Shown piece after piece: positions 39,067-49,228 of a stretch of DNA of 64,000 bases. The notes beneath the pieces are model-generated. The model did not search any database and was not told the origin of the DNA. It saw nothing but the letters and a program-made list of their open reading frames with translations. A program made the translations under genes and the position numbers. The stretch is from Amycolatopsis endophytica (GTDB lineage: Bacteria; Actinomycetota; Actinomycetes; Mycobacteriales; Pseudonocardiaceae). Location: contig NZ_JACCFK010000001.1 in the NCBI RefSeq assembly GCF_013410405.1, positions 2,542,001 through 2,606,000 of the forward strand, in the 5' to 3' direction. Each line of letters opens with the position of its first letter. The stretch's first letter is position 1.

Positions 39067-39549
39067 AGGGACGAGACCGCGGAGCGCGTCCGCGCGCTGG
39101 GCCGCCCACCGGTGCTGGCCACGGTGCTCGTCGGCGACGACCCGGCCTCGCGCAGCGTCGAGCTGCCCGAGACCACGACGACGGCCGAACCCGTGGCTCG
39201 CGTCGGTGAGCTGTCCGCCGATCCGGAGGTGGACGGGATCCTGCTCGCGCGGGACGCCACCGTCACCTACTGCCACTCGAAGACGCGCGAACTCGCGGAG
39301 GTGGTGCGCGAGGCCGACGTCGTCGTGGCCGCGATCGGGCGGCCCGAGTTGGTCCGCGGGGAGTGGATCAAGCCGGGTGCCGTGGTGGCGGACGCGGGGT
39401 ACCACCCGGGCGGCGTCGGCGATGTCGAGTTCGCGGCGGCGGCCGAGCGCGCCGCCGCGATCACGCCCGTTCCCGGCGGCGTGGGCCCGATGACCATCGC
39501 CGTGTTGCTCGCCCGGACGGTCGACGCCGTGGCCGCCACGATCGAGTGA
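39067..39549 (+). pseudogene. folD: FolD remnant with internal deletions
   Basis: Remnant of methylenetetrahydrofolate dehydrogenase/cyclohydrolase. The frame reads [20 protein letters not shown], then [16 protein letters not shown], then [20 protein letters not shown] and a normal end [17 protein letters not shown]. Intact FolD has the Tyr/Lys active-site helix after GDDPAS and about 90 residues, including the cyclohydrolase centre, after VDGILL. Both are missing here, with junctions near 39153 and 39250. The N-terminus also has no normal start. The deletions keep the frame open but remove the catalytic residues. Confidence 0.75.
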
Positions 39550-39574
39550 ACGAAGGGCCACTTGCGGACGGCAG

Positions 39575-39593
39575 TGAAGTTAGGCTAACCTAA
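39575..39593. promoter_or_regulatory. IdeR/DtxR-type iron box with no obvious target gene
   Basis: TGAAGTTAGGCTAACCTAA matches the IdeR consensus TTAGGTTAGGCTAACCTAA at 17 of 19 positions. An ATG lies at its right edge (39593), but only a short shadow frame follows. The site is between the folD remnant and the 3' end of the convergent acetyltransferase gene. Confidence 0.7.
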
Positions 39594-39623
39594 TGCTTGT
39601 CCGCTTCGTGGTGGGAGCGGCAG

Positions 39624-40412
39624 TCAGTTCGGGAACGGGCGGAGCCCCGGTGCCGGGAAGTTTCCCAGCGCCGGGGCTTCGTTCATGTCGAGGCCGAAGT
39701 GCACCCGGTACGCCTCGAGCTTCTCCCGCTCGTCCAGATCCCGCACGGCTCGTTTGCCGTCGACCGTTTCGATCAGCTTGTCGCCCGCGATCGTGATCCG
39801 GCCGGACGGCGTGCAGATCGCGCACAGCACGTTCTGCGTGAAATGCGAGTCCGGCGAGGTGGCCTGGAACCAGCACGACGGGACGAAGTCGGCGAGTTCC
39901 CGCGCCCGCGGCTCCAGCCGGTAGACCGGCTCGCCGTTGTGCCGGACCTCGATGTCACTGCCGGGCAGATCGAGCACCAGGAACTCGCCCTCGACGTCCT
40001 CCTGCGGTGCGCACGCGTTCAGGCGCAACGGCTCCCGCGCGAACCTGCCGAAGCCGACATCGGCCAGCCACGGCTCGTCCAGGTCGACCCGCAGGGCCAG
40101 GTGGTCGAACGGGGCGCCCCACTGGCCGCCGCCGTAGACGCGTCCCGCCAGCAGCGTCACCGTGAACCCGAGCTCGCGCAGCAGTGCGGCGAAGAGGCCG
40201 TTCAGCTCGTAGCAGAAGCCGCCACGGCGCCGCCGTACAACCTTGTCGAACAATGATTCCTCGTCGAGCACGATTCGCTCGGGCAGGTGAACGGAGAGGT
40301 TCTCGAACGGCACCGTCAGCAGGTGGGCCACGTGCAGCTCACGCAGCGCCGTCACGTTCGGAACGGCGGGCCGGGCGGCCCCGATACGGGCCAGGTACGC
40401 GTCGACGTCCAT
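39624..40412 (-). CDS. nat: Arylamine N-acetyltransferase
   Basis: 262-residue NAT enzyme that moves acetyl or propionyl groups from CoA to arylamines or hydrazines. The catalytic triad is visible: Cys in RRGGFCYELNGLF, His in APFDHLALRV and Asp in PWLADVGFG. N-terminal MDVDAYLARIG is the usual family start (ATG at 40412). In actinobacteria NATs also act in antibiotic and steroid metabolism. Confidence 0.94.
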   Translation of the reverse strand: MDVDAYLARIGAARPAVPNVTALRELHVAHLLTVPFENLSVHLPERIVLDEESLFDKVVRRRRGGFCYELNGLFAALLRELGFTVTLLAGRVYGGGQWGAPFDHLALRVDLDEPWLADVGFGRFAREPLRLNACAPQEDVEGEFLVLDLPGSDIEVRHNGEPVYRLEPRARELADFVPSCWFQATSPDSHFTQNVLCAICTPSGRITIAGDKLIETVDGKRAVRDLDEREKLEAYRVHFGLDMNEAPALGNFPAPGLRPFPN

Positions 40413-40452
40413 ACCGTCAGCCTGCACCCTCCACTGTGGTCGAGGTCAAGGC

Positions 40453-40495
40453 AAAAAAAGAAGGGCCCTGTCCGCGCGGGCGCGCGGAAGGACCC
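40453..40495 (-). terminator. Rho-independent terminator of sodA
   Basis: On the minus strand a GC-rich stem (GGGTCCTTCCGCGC against its partner, one mismatch and one bulge) is followed by CTTCTTTTTTT. It lies 19 bases past the sodA stop. Confidence 0.85.
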
Positions 40496-40513
40496 CTCGT
40501 GGGCTAGCCCTCC

Positions 40514-41134
40514 TCAGAGGAGCAGGCCGTTGCCGCCGGAGACGGCGTTGTCGAAGCGCTTGCTGATCTCGCCCCAGTTGTAGACGTTCCACAGCGCCTT
40601 GACGTAGTCCGCCTTGACGTTCTTGTAGTCCAGGTAGAACGCGTGCTCCCACACGTCGACCAGCAGGATCGGCACGGTCGGCAGGATGAGGTTGTTGTGG
40701 TGGTCGCGCAGCTGCTGCGTGATCAGCGTCTTGCCCACCGGGTCCCAGGACAGCGCGGCCCAGCCGTTGCCCTGGATGGTCGTGGCGACCGCGGTGAACT
40801 GCGCCTGGAACTTGTCCCAGGAACCGAACGACTCGTCGATCGCGGACGCGAGGTCACCGGTCGGCTTGTCGCCACCCTCCGGGGACAGGATCTTCCACCA
40901 CACCACGTGGTTCGCGTGCCCGGCCAGGTTGAACGCCAGTGTGGTCTCGAGGCCGACGATCGACCCGAAGTCGCCCTTGTCCCGAGCCTCGGCGAGCTTG
41001 TCCAGGGTGTCGTTGGCGCCCTTGACGTAGGTCGCGTGGTGCTTGCTGTGGTGCAGCTCGTTGATCTCACCCGAGATGTGCGGAGCGAGCGCGCCGTAGT
41101 CGTAGTCGAGTTCGGGAAGCTCGTAGCGGGCCAT
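40514..41134 (-). CDS. sodA: Superoxide dismutase, Fe/Mn family
   Basis: 206-residue SOD converting superoxide to peroxide and oxygen. Metal ligands: His in [14 protein letters not shown], His in GHANHVVWW, and Asp and His in [13 protein letters not shown]-terminus [23 protein letters not shown] with AAGAAGGAGG upstream. Whether it uses Mn or Fe cannot be decided from these motifs. A strong terminator follows. The 164 bases upstream hold its promoter; no known regulator site was recognised. Confidence 0.95.
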   Translation of the reverse strand: MARYELPELDYDYGALAPHISGEINELHHSKHHATYVKGANDTLDKLAEARDKGDFGSIVGLETTLAFNLAGHANHVVWWKILSPEGGDKPTGDLASAIDESFGSWDKFQAQFTAVATTIQGNGWAALSWDPVGKTLITQQLRDHHNNLILPTVPILLVDVWEHAFYLDYKNVKADYVKALWNVYNWGEISKRFDNAVSGGNGLLL

Positions 41135-41298
41135 CAGCCCTCCTTCTTGTGCGACGCAAAGTCCCTTGCCGTATCAGAACCTAGTCCTCGCGGGCGCACG
41201 TGGCTAACTGGGGAGCCGCTGTCCGCACTGCGGGAACCGGTCATGCCGCAAGCCTGCAACCTCCAGCTTGATCGAGGTCAACAGCGGTGTGCCGATGA

Positions 41299-41958
41299 TC
41301 ACTGCGCCAGGTCGTCGAGCACTGCGATGTTGAACTCGAACGCGACCAGCGTCTCGGTGACGATCCGGGAGCGCTCGGCCCCGGTCCACGGTGTGTCGTC
41401 GAGCAGCGCCTTGTACTGCTTGCGGAACGCGGGCACGTTGCCGATGTCGTCGAAGTGGTAGAACGTCGCGCCCGGCCCCTCGACGCCGTGGGCCTTGGCC
41501 AGCAGCTTCCGCACCGCCTGCCCGCCGGCGAGGTCGCCGAGGTAGCGGGTGTAGTGGTGGGCGACGTAGCCGCCCGCCCAGTCGAAGGCCACCGCACGGA
41601 TGCGGTGCACGTAGTCCTCGGTGGCCGCGACCGGCTGGACGTGCTCACGCCAGTGCTCGCCGTAGAGGAACTCCAGGTCGACCGTCAGCGACGGCAGGCG
41701 GCGCAGCTCGTCGAACACGAACCGGCTGCCGACCGGATCGCGGCGCATCGCGTCGGCGGCCTGCTCGATCGCCTCGTAGATGAACCAGTACTGCGCGGCC
41801 AGCCGCGCGTACTGCGACAGGTCGAGGTCGCCGCTGAACAGCTCGCGCATGTACCGCGAGTGGTGCGCCCGGTCGTGCGCGCGCCGCGTCGACTCCCGCA
41901 GCGTGGTCGAAAACGGGGTCCGGTCGGAATCCAGGTCAACCGTGAGGGGAGCCACCAT
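41299..41958 (-). CDS. Haem oxygenase (HmuO/HO-1 type)
   Basis: 219-residue all-helical enzyme that opens haem to biliverdin, CO and ferrous iron. Proximal haem His lies in RRAHDRAHHSRYM; the distal helix is around YLGDLAGGQAVRKLLAKAHG. ATG at 41958 has AGG nine bases upstream; ATG at 41979 is a possible alternative start next to the iron box. Iron-box control fits use of haem as an iron source, as for hmuO in Corynebacterium. Confidence 0.94.
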   Translation of the reverse strand: MVAPLTVDLDSDRTPFSTTLRESTRRAHDRAHHSRYMRELFSGDLDLSQYARLAAQYWFIYEAIEQAADAMRRDPVGSRFVFDELRRLPSLTVDLEFLYGEHWREHVQPVAATEDYVHRIRAVAFDWAGGYVAHHYTRYLGDLAGGQAVRKLLAKAHGVEGPGATFYHFDDIGNVPAFRKQYKALLDDTPWTGAERSRIVTETLVAFEFNIAVLDDLAQ

Positions 41959-41982
41959 GACAGGCAGCCTAAGCGACATCGG

Positions 41983-42001
41983 TCACTTAGGCTACCCTAA
42001 G
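41983..42001. promoter_or_regulatory. IdeR/DtxR-type iron box of haem oxygenase
   Basis: Minus strand TTAGGGTAGCCTAAGTGAC matches the IdeR consensus at 14 of 19 positions, with both central half-elements intact. It lies just before the haem oxygenase start; a third TTAGGCTG half-site lies within the start region. Confidence 0.65.
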
Positions 42002-42031
42002 AAGCCGGTATTGACCCGAACAGAGCCATGA

Positions 42032-43534
42032 TCACGCAGCGTCGACGGGCCAGGTGTGCACGGCCTCGCCACCGCGGCTCAGTTCGAGGTAGCGGCTCAG
42101 CATCGCGGTCAGAGCCGATTCCCGCTCGGCCCCGCGGGCCTCCGACTCCGCGACCACCGCGCGCTGCCACCACGCCCCGTTGCGGCGCGTCAGGCAACGC
42201 TGCTCGATGACGCCGAGGTAGCGGTCGATGGCGGCCTCCGACACATCGGCGCTGCGCAGGCCGCCTGCCGCGAGCGGCAGCAGCACGCGGAGCACCAGCT
42301 CGTCCGGCGGGACCCAGCCCTGGCCCGGCCAGTAGAGCTGCGCGTCGAACCCGTTGCGGGCACCGGCGTAGAGGTTCTCCTCGGCGGCCTGGAACGACAT
42401 CTGTGTCCACACCGGACGCTCCGCCTCCGCCAGCGCCCGCTGTGCACCGTAGAAGAACGCCGCGTTGGCCATCATGTCCAGCACCGTCGGCCCGGCGGGC
42501 AGGACGCGGTTCTCCACGCGCAGGTGCGGTTTGCCGTCGACCACGTCGTACACCGGGCGGTTCCAGCGCCACACCGTGCCGTTGTGCAGCATCAGCTCCG
42601 TCAGCTGCGGCGCCTGCCCGTTCTCCAGCGTGTCCAGCGGGTCCTCGCGGTCGGTCTGCGGCAGCAGGCCGGGGAAGTACCGCACGTTCTCCTCGAACAG
42701 GTCGAAGATCGACGTGATCCAGCGTTCGCCGAACCACACGCGCGGCCGCACGCCCTGGTTGCGCAGCTCTTCCGGCCGCGTGTCGGTGGCCTGCAGGAAC
42801 AACGGGATGCGGGTCTCGTGCCAGAGCGCCTTGCCGAGCAGGAACGGCGAGTTCGCGCCGACCGCGACCTGCACGCCCGCCAGGCACTGCGCGGCGTTCC
42901 AGTGCGTGGCGAACTCCTCGGGCGCGACCTGGACGTGCAGCTGCACCGACGTGCACGCGGCCTCCGGCAGGATCGACTCCGAGTAGGTGCGCAACCGCTC
43001 CGGGTTGTGCCCGGTGAGCGCGGCGCCGTCCATCGACAGCGCGATGTCCTCACCGCGGGCGGCGAAGATCTGGTCGTTGAGCAGCGTGTAGCGCGTGTTG
43101 TTGGTGATCCACTTCTGGTCGAAGTGGTGCTGCTCCAGCGTGGGCAGGATGCCGATCACGGCGAGCCGCGCGCCCGCGGTGTGCGCGTGCGAGTCCGCGC
43201 CGGCGAGGTAACCGACGAGGTCGTCCTCCAGATCGATCGCCGACCTGCCCGCGAGCGGGCGCGGCGGGACGTTCAGTTCGATGTTGTGCTGCGACAGTTC
43301 CGTCGTGAACGACTCGTCGTCCAGTGATTCCAGCACGGTACTGTTCGACATGGACGGAGTCAGCCGCTCGTCGACGAGGTTCAGCTCGACCTCGAGTCCG
43401 ATGTGTCTTCGCGGGAACGAGAAGCTGTTGTCGGCGAGCATCCGGGCCAGGGTGTCCAGACACCGCTGGAGCTTGTGCCGGTAGCGTGCCCGGTCCCGTG
43501 GGGTGAAGCTGTCCGCCGACACTTCCTTGCCCAT
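42032..43534 (-). CDS. Glutamate-cysteine ligase (GCS2) family protein
   Basis: 500-residue ATP-dependent carboxylate-amine ligase. Metal and substrate motifs: RHIGLEVELNLVDERLTPS, LSQHNIELNVPPRPLAG, SVQLHVQVAPEEFATHW, and LRVENRVLPAGPTVLDMMAN. Closest to the GCS2/YbdK branch; the product may be gamma-glutamylcysteine (for ergothioneine or other thiols) or another glutamyl amide. ATG at 43534 with AAGGATGG upstream. Confidence 0.88.
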   Translation of the reverse strand: MGKEVSADSFTPRDRARYRHKLQRCLDTLARMLADNSFSFPRRHIGLEVELNLVDERLTPSMSNSTVLESLDDESFTTELSQHNIELNVPPRPLAGRSAIDLEDDLVGYLAGADSHAHTAGARLAVIGILPTLEQHHFDQKWITNNTRYTLLNDQIFAARGEDIALSMDGAALTGHNPERLRTYSESILPEAACTSVQLHVQVAPEEFATHWNAAQCLAGVQVAVGANSPFLLGKALWHETRIPLFLQATDTRPEELRNQGVRPRVWFGERWITSIFDLFEENVRYFPGLLPQTDREDPLDTLENGQAPQLTELMLHNGTVWRWNRPVYDVVDGKPHLRVENRVLPAGPTVLDMMANAAFFYGAQRALAEAERPVWTQMSFQAAEENLYAGARNGFDAQLYWPGQGWVPPDELVLRVLLPLAAGGLRSADVSEAAIDRYLGVIEQRCLTRRNGAWWQRAVVAESEARGAERESALTAMLSRYLELSRGGEAVHTWPVDAA

Positions 43535-43761
43535 GCCATCCTTCTTCTGGAGTCCGGGCCGCGGCTGGTGATCGCCTCGGCGTGTTCGGCCGACCACCGT
43601 CGCACAACGATCGTTCCGCGGTCATCGTCCAAAACGGTGGCCTCGCCGTGACGTGCTGCACTTCGTCTCGTGCTGCTCCATTCGGTCCAGTGGTACCGAG
43701 TCCGTTCGGAGTACCCACCCCGACTACGGAGGGTTTACCCCGAAGTCGCAAACTTCATGCC

Positions 43762-44571
43762 GTGGCCCAGATCGTGCGAACCGACAACGAGAGTGATCCG
43801 CGGCTCGACGACTTCCGGGACCTGTCGACGGCGGACCGGCGGCCGGACCGGCCGGGCGGGCGCGGACTGGTGATCGCGGAGGGCACGGTGGTCGTGCGCC
43901 GCCTGCTCGCCTCGGCGTACCCGCCGCGGGCGTTGCTGGGGGTCGAGCGGCGGATCGGCGAGCTGGCCCCTGAGCTGGCCGGGGTGCCGGTGCCCGCGTA
44001 CGTGACGTCGGCCGAGGTGATGGCCGCGGTGGTCGGCTTCCACCTCAACCGCGGCGTGCTGGCGGTGGCCGATCGCGCGCCGCAACCGGATGTCGACGAG
44101 ATCCTGGCGCGGGCCCGCGTGATCGCGGTACTGGAGGGCGTTGGCGACCACGAGAACCTCGGCGCGTTGTTCCGCAACGCGGCCGCGCTCGGGGTCGACG
44201 CGGTGCTGCTCGGCGCCGGGTGTTCCGATCCGCTGTACCGGCGCAGTGTGCGGGTGTCGATGGGCAACGTGCTGCGGGTGCCGTTCGCCGCGTTGACTCC
44301 GTGGCCGTCCGGGTTGGAGCGGGTGCGGGCGGCGGGGTTCCGGATCGCGGCGATGACCCCCGGAGCCGACGCGGTGAGCTTGCGCGAGGTGGCTTCGGGT
44401 GGTGGACGGACGGCGCTGCTGCTCGGTTCGGAGGGGCCGGGGCTCACCGCCGAGGCGCTGGCGAGCGCCGATGTCGCGGTCCGGATCCCGATGAGCGAGG
44501 GGGTCGACTCCCTCAACGTGGCCACTGCCGCGGCCGTGGCCTTCTACGAACTCGCGGCAGCGGTAAATTGA
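43762..44571 (+). CDS. TrmH-family (SPOUT) RNA methyltransferase
   Basis: 269-residue SAM-dependent RNA 2'-O-methyltransferase. An N-terminal L30e-like substrate-binding domain is followed by the SPOUT knot: ALFRNAAALGVDAVLLG, LLLGSEGPGLTAEAL and MSEGVDSLNVATAAAVAFYE. Corresponds to Rv0881. The GTG at 43762 lacks a clear ribosome site and may be leaderless. Target RNA unknown. The 227 bases upstream, shared with the ligase gene, show only a short inverted repeat GAAGT-N5-ACTTC. Confidence 0.92.
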   Translation: MAQIVRTDNESDPRLDDFRDLSTADRRPDRPGGRGLVIAEGTVVVRRLLASAYPPRALLGVERRIGELAPELAGVPVPAYVTSAEVMAAVVGFHLNRGVLAVADRAPQPDVDEILARARVIAVLEGVGDHENLGALFRNAAALGVDAVLLGAGCSDPLYRRSVRVSMGNVLRVPFAALTPWPSGLERVRAAGFRIAAMTPGADAVSLREVASGGGRTALLLGSEGPGLTAEALASADVAVRIPMSEGVDSLNVATAAAVAFYELAAAVN

Positions 44572-44607
44572 CGGCGGAGTGGGGTGCCGAGCCGGAAAGG
44601 TGCATGC

Positions 44608-45204
44608 GTGGAACTGCGGGTCCGCGGCGACCGGGCCGTGCTCAAGGGGCACGGCGAGCTGTACACGCGCGAAATCGACCCGCACAGCCTCGCGCTGGGC
44701 GTCGACCTCGCCGACGCGCTGCACGAGTGGGCGCAGGTCGCGGCGGCTCTGCGCCGGTCGGCGAACGACCCGAACGAGGCGGGGACAGTGGTGTCCCGGC
44801 GCGGGCAGCAACTGGCTTCCCGGGTCGCGAGCGTGATGGGCACACCGGTGCACTACGTGGACCCGGTGACGGGCGAGCAGGTGGTCGTGCCGCCCCCACC
44901 CCCGTCCGCCAAGCCCCGCCGGTTGTTCGCGGCCGTCGGTGACGAGCCCACCCCCTGGGGGACGGGCCTGATCGTGGCCGGTTTCGTGGCGGCGGTCGTG
45001 ATCGTGGCGATGATGGCGCTGGCGATCGCGCTCGCCGCGGAGACCGCCGGATGGCTGGTGCTGGTCGCGGCCGTCGTGGTCACCGGGGGAATCGCGCCGT
45101 CGCTGTGGTTGGCGCGGAAGCTGCCGATCATCCGGTGGATCGCGCTCGGGGCCGCGGGCGGGGTCGTGATTTCGTGGATCGGTGTGCTGGGGGTGGTTTT
45201 TTGA
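44608..45204 (+). CDS. DUF2537 membrane protein
   Basis: 198-residue protein with a soluble N-terminal half (VELRVRGDRAVLKGHGELYT), a Pro run (VVPPPPPSAKP), and three or four C-terminal transmembrane helices (GLIVAGFVAAVVIVAMMAL, GWLVLVAAVVVTGGIAPSL). DUF2537 is a small actinobacterial family of unknown function. GTG with AAAGG eight bases upstream; 36 bases after the TrmH gene. The following 195 bases hold two copies of AAAGATCAAG (45236, 45327) and nothing else recognised. Confidence 0.85.
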   Translation: MELRVRGDRAVLKGHGELYTREIDPHSLALGVDLADALHEWAQVAAALRRSANDPNEAGTVVSRRGQQLASRVASVMGTPVHYVDPVTGEQVVVPPPPPSAKPRRLFAAVGDEPTPWGTGLIVAGFVAAVVIVAMMALAIALAAETAGWLVLVAAVVVTGGIAPSLWLARKLPIIRWIALGAAGGVVISWIGVLGVVF

Positions 45205-45399
45205 CGGGGTGTGTGGCGCCGGAAGGGGCGGCTCCAAAGATCAAGGGAATGGTCCTCGCCGGACGGGCTGGCTCCGGGATGACCACCCAGCTCAATTTGC
45301 GGGCAGCTCGCTGGCGCTCGCCGCGTAAAGATCAAGAGCACGGTGCTGGCGCGCCGCTCCGGATGCTGGTCAGCGTTCCCACGACGTGGATGGTGCGGA

Positions 45400-45758
45400 T
45401 CAGGCGAGGAACGGGAGACGCCGCACGCGTAGCCACTCATCCGCGAGCACCACTACTGCGCCGTTCTCCAGGTCGTCGAGCACAGTCGGCAGTTTGGCGA
45501 GTATGACCGCGTCTGCTCGGCAGCCCTGCGCCCCACCAGTAGCACTGATGGCTTGACGGCGTGTTCCCGGGCCAGGAGGGTGCCGAAGTCGGTGTCCGCT
45601 GAGATCGGCACTCTGTTCTCGTCGCGAGCCCGTGCCAGTACGACCGGGTCCGGAGCCGCTTGCATCTCGTAGTCACGCAGGTGGGCCGCATCGTGCCCGG
45701 CCTCGTTGAGGAGCTCGGCGACCACAGGCGACAGGTTGTTGTCGACCAGAAACCTCAC
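45400..45758 (-). pseudogene. DUF5615 PIN-like toxin, frameshifted
   Basis: Starts MRFLVDNNLSPVVAELLNEA with the PIN-like acidic residues and SADTDFGTLLA. At about 45515 one base appears lost. Read straight on, the frame ends after 101 residues; shifted by one, it continues with AVILAKLPTVLDDLENGAVV to WLRVRRLPFLA and a TGA at 45400-45402, which is the normal C-terminus. The GTG start overlaps the stop of the DUF433 partner. A truncated product could still be made, but it would miss the last strands. Confidence 0.75.
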
Positions 45759-45986
45759 GCCATGTGCCTCAGAGGCAACTCCCGTTCACGGACGGCCTCG
45801 GCGGCGAATCGGAGTGACTCCACCACGTCGTCGGTCGTGAGATCCGGCAACTCGGCGACGATCTCGTGGATCGTGATGCCATCAGCAAGCATGGCCACGA
45901 CCGTGGCCACCGGAATCCGCAGGCCACGGATGCACGGCTGACCCCCCCATGAGATCAGCGTCGACGGTGATCCGTTCGAACGTCAC
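45755..45986 (-). pseudogene. DUF433 antitoxin, frameshifted at a G7 run
   Basis: GTG start, then TFERITVDADLMGG. A run of seven G (plus-strand C at 45942-45948) puts the rest out of frame. With six G the sequence reads GGQPCIRGLRIPVATVVAML, ADGITIHEIVAELPDL and so on to ELPLRHMA, a complete DUF433 protein of about 77 residues. DUF433 proteins are antitoxins of DUF5615 toxins. The break may be mutation, slipped-strand variation or a base-calling error. Confidence 0.75.
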
Positions 45987-46031
45987 ATCATCAACGGTAG
46001 CCGGGCTTGCGGATTTTGCGGAATCACGCCG

Positions 46032-46823
46032 TCAGCCGCGCTGGCTGCGCACTCCCAGCAGCACGTCTTCCCACGCCGGGACCGCCGGGTGGTTCTTCTT
46101 CGACTTCGGCTTCGGTTTGGCGGCCGCCGGGTCGGGGTGGGCGTCGATGTCGAGCGTGGGCTGGGCCTCGTCCACCGGCTGCTCCGGTTCGGGCTCCGGG
46201 GCCGGGAGCGGCTCGGGTTCGACCGCGCGCAGCGTGCGTGGTGTGCGGTGCGGGTCCAGCAGGTCCTCGGCGTGCTCGTCGAGCGCGGTGACCGTTCCGC
46301 CGTGCGCACCGGCCGCGAACTGCCAGTGCGCGGCGTTGTCGGAGCGGCCCGCGGTCCACCGGAGCGCCACGATCCACCGGCCGTCGTCACTGCGCCAGGC
46401 GTCCCACGAGGACTGGGAGTAGTCCTGCCCCCGCACCCCGAACGCGTACGCGACGATCTCCCCGAGCGTCCGGACATCGGGACCGTCCTCGCGGACCGGG
46501 TGCGCCGACTGGGCCAGCTCGGCGGTGCGGGACCGCTCCAGCAGCACCGGATAGGCGAACCGCTCGACCCGCTCCACCGTCGTGCCCGCCGTGTCCGCGA
46601 CCTGCTGCACCGACTCGCCGGCCCGGATGCGGGCCTGGATCTCGCGTGGTCGCATCTGGCTCTCCGTCTCGATTTCGATCTGCCCGAGCCGTGGGACATC
46701 GCCCCGGACAGCCGCGCGCAGCTTCTCATCGGCGGGCAGGAGGAAACGCTCGCGCCGCGCCGGGTCTTCGCACACGATGGACTTACCGTCCTCGTGCAGC
46801 CCGACCACCCTCAGCGTCCGCAT
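46032..46823 (-). CDS. sepH: Septation protein SepH
   Basis: 263-residue protein of the SepH (DUF3071) family that binds and stimulates FtsZ assembly in actinobacteria. The N-terminal domain starts MRTLRVVGLHEDGKSIVCED; the helix-turn-helix-like part is MRPREIQARIRAGESVQQVA. A long acidic Pro-rich linker (PLPAPEPEPEQPVDE) leads to the conserved tail PAVPAWEDVLLGVRSQRG. ATG at 46823 with AGGAGGAGG upstream. Corresponds to Rv0883c. Confidence 0.94.
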   Translation of the reverse strand: MRTLRVVGLHEDGKSIVCEDPARRERFLLPADEKLRAAVRGDVPRLGQIEIETESQMRPREIQARIRAGESVQQVADTAGTTVERVERFAYPVLLERSRTAELAQSAHPVREDGPDVRTLGEIVAYAFGVRGQDYSQSSWDAWRSDDGRWIVALRWTAGRSDNAAHWQFAAGAHGGTVTALDEHAEDLLDPHRTPRTLRAVEPEPLPAPEPEPEQPVDEAQPTLDIDAHPDPAAAKPKPKSKKNHPAVPAWEDVLLGVRSQRG

Positions 46824-46987
46824 CCGCCGCCTCCTCCTGACTTCACCTCTACAGGTGTTCACGGTAGGTCGGCGCGTCCGCTTGACGAGTCAGGCGCGCC
46901 GACACTTTTTGGTTGATCTTGCAGGAATTCCGCCCGTTCGGCCACCCGGTTGGCGCAGTTGTGACGGGTATCCGCGAGGATTGCGCG

Positions 46988-49228
<2,241 letters not shown>

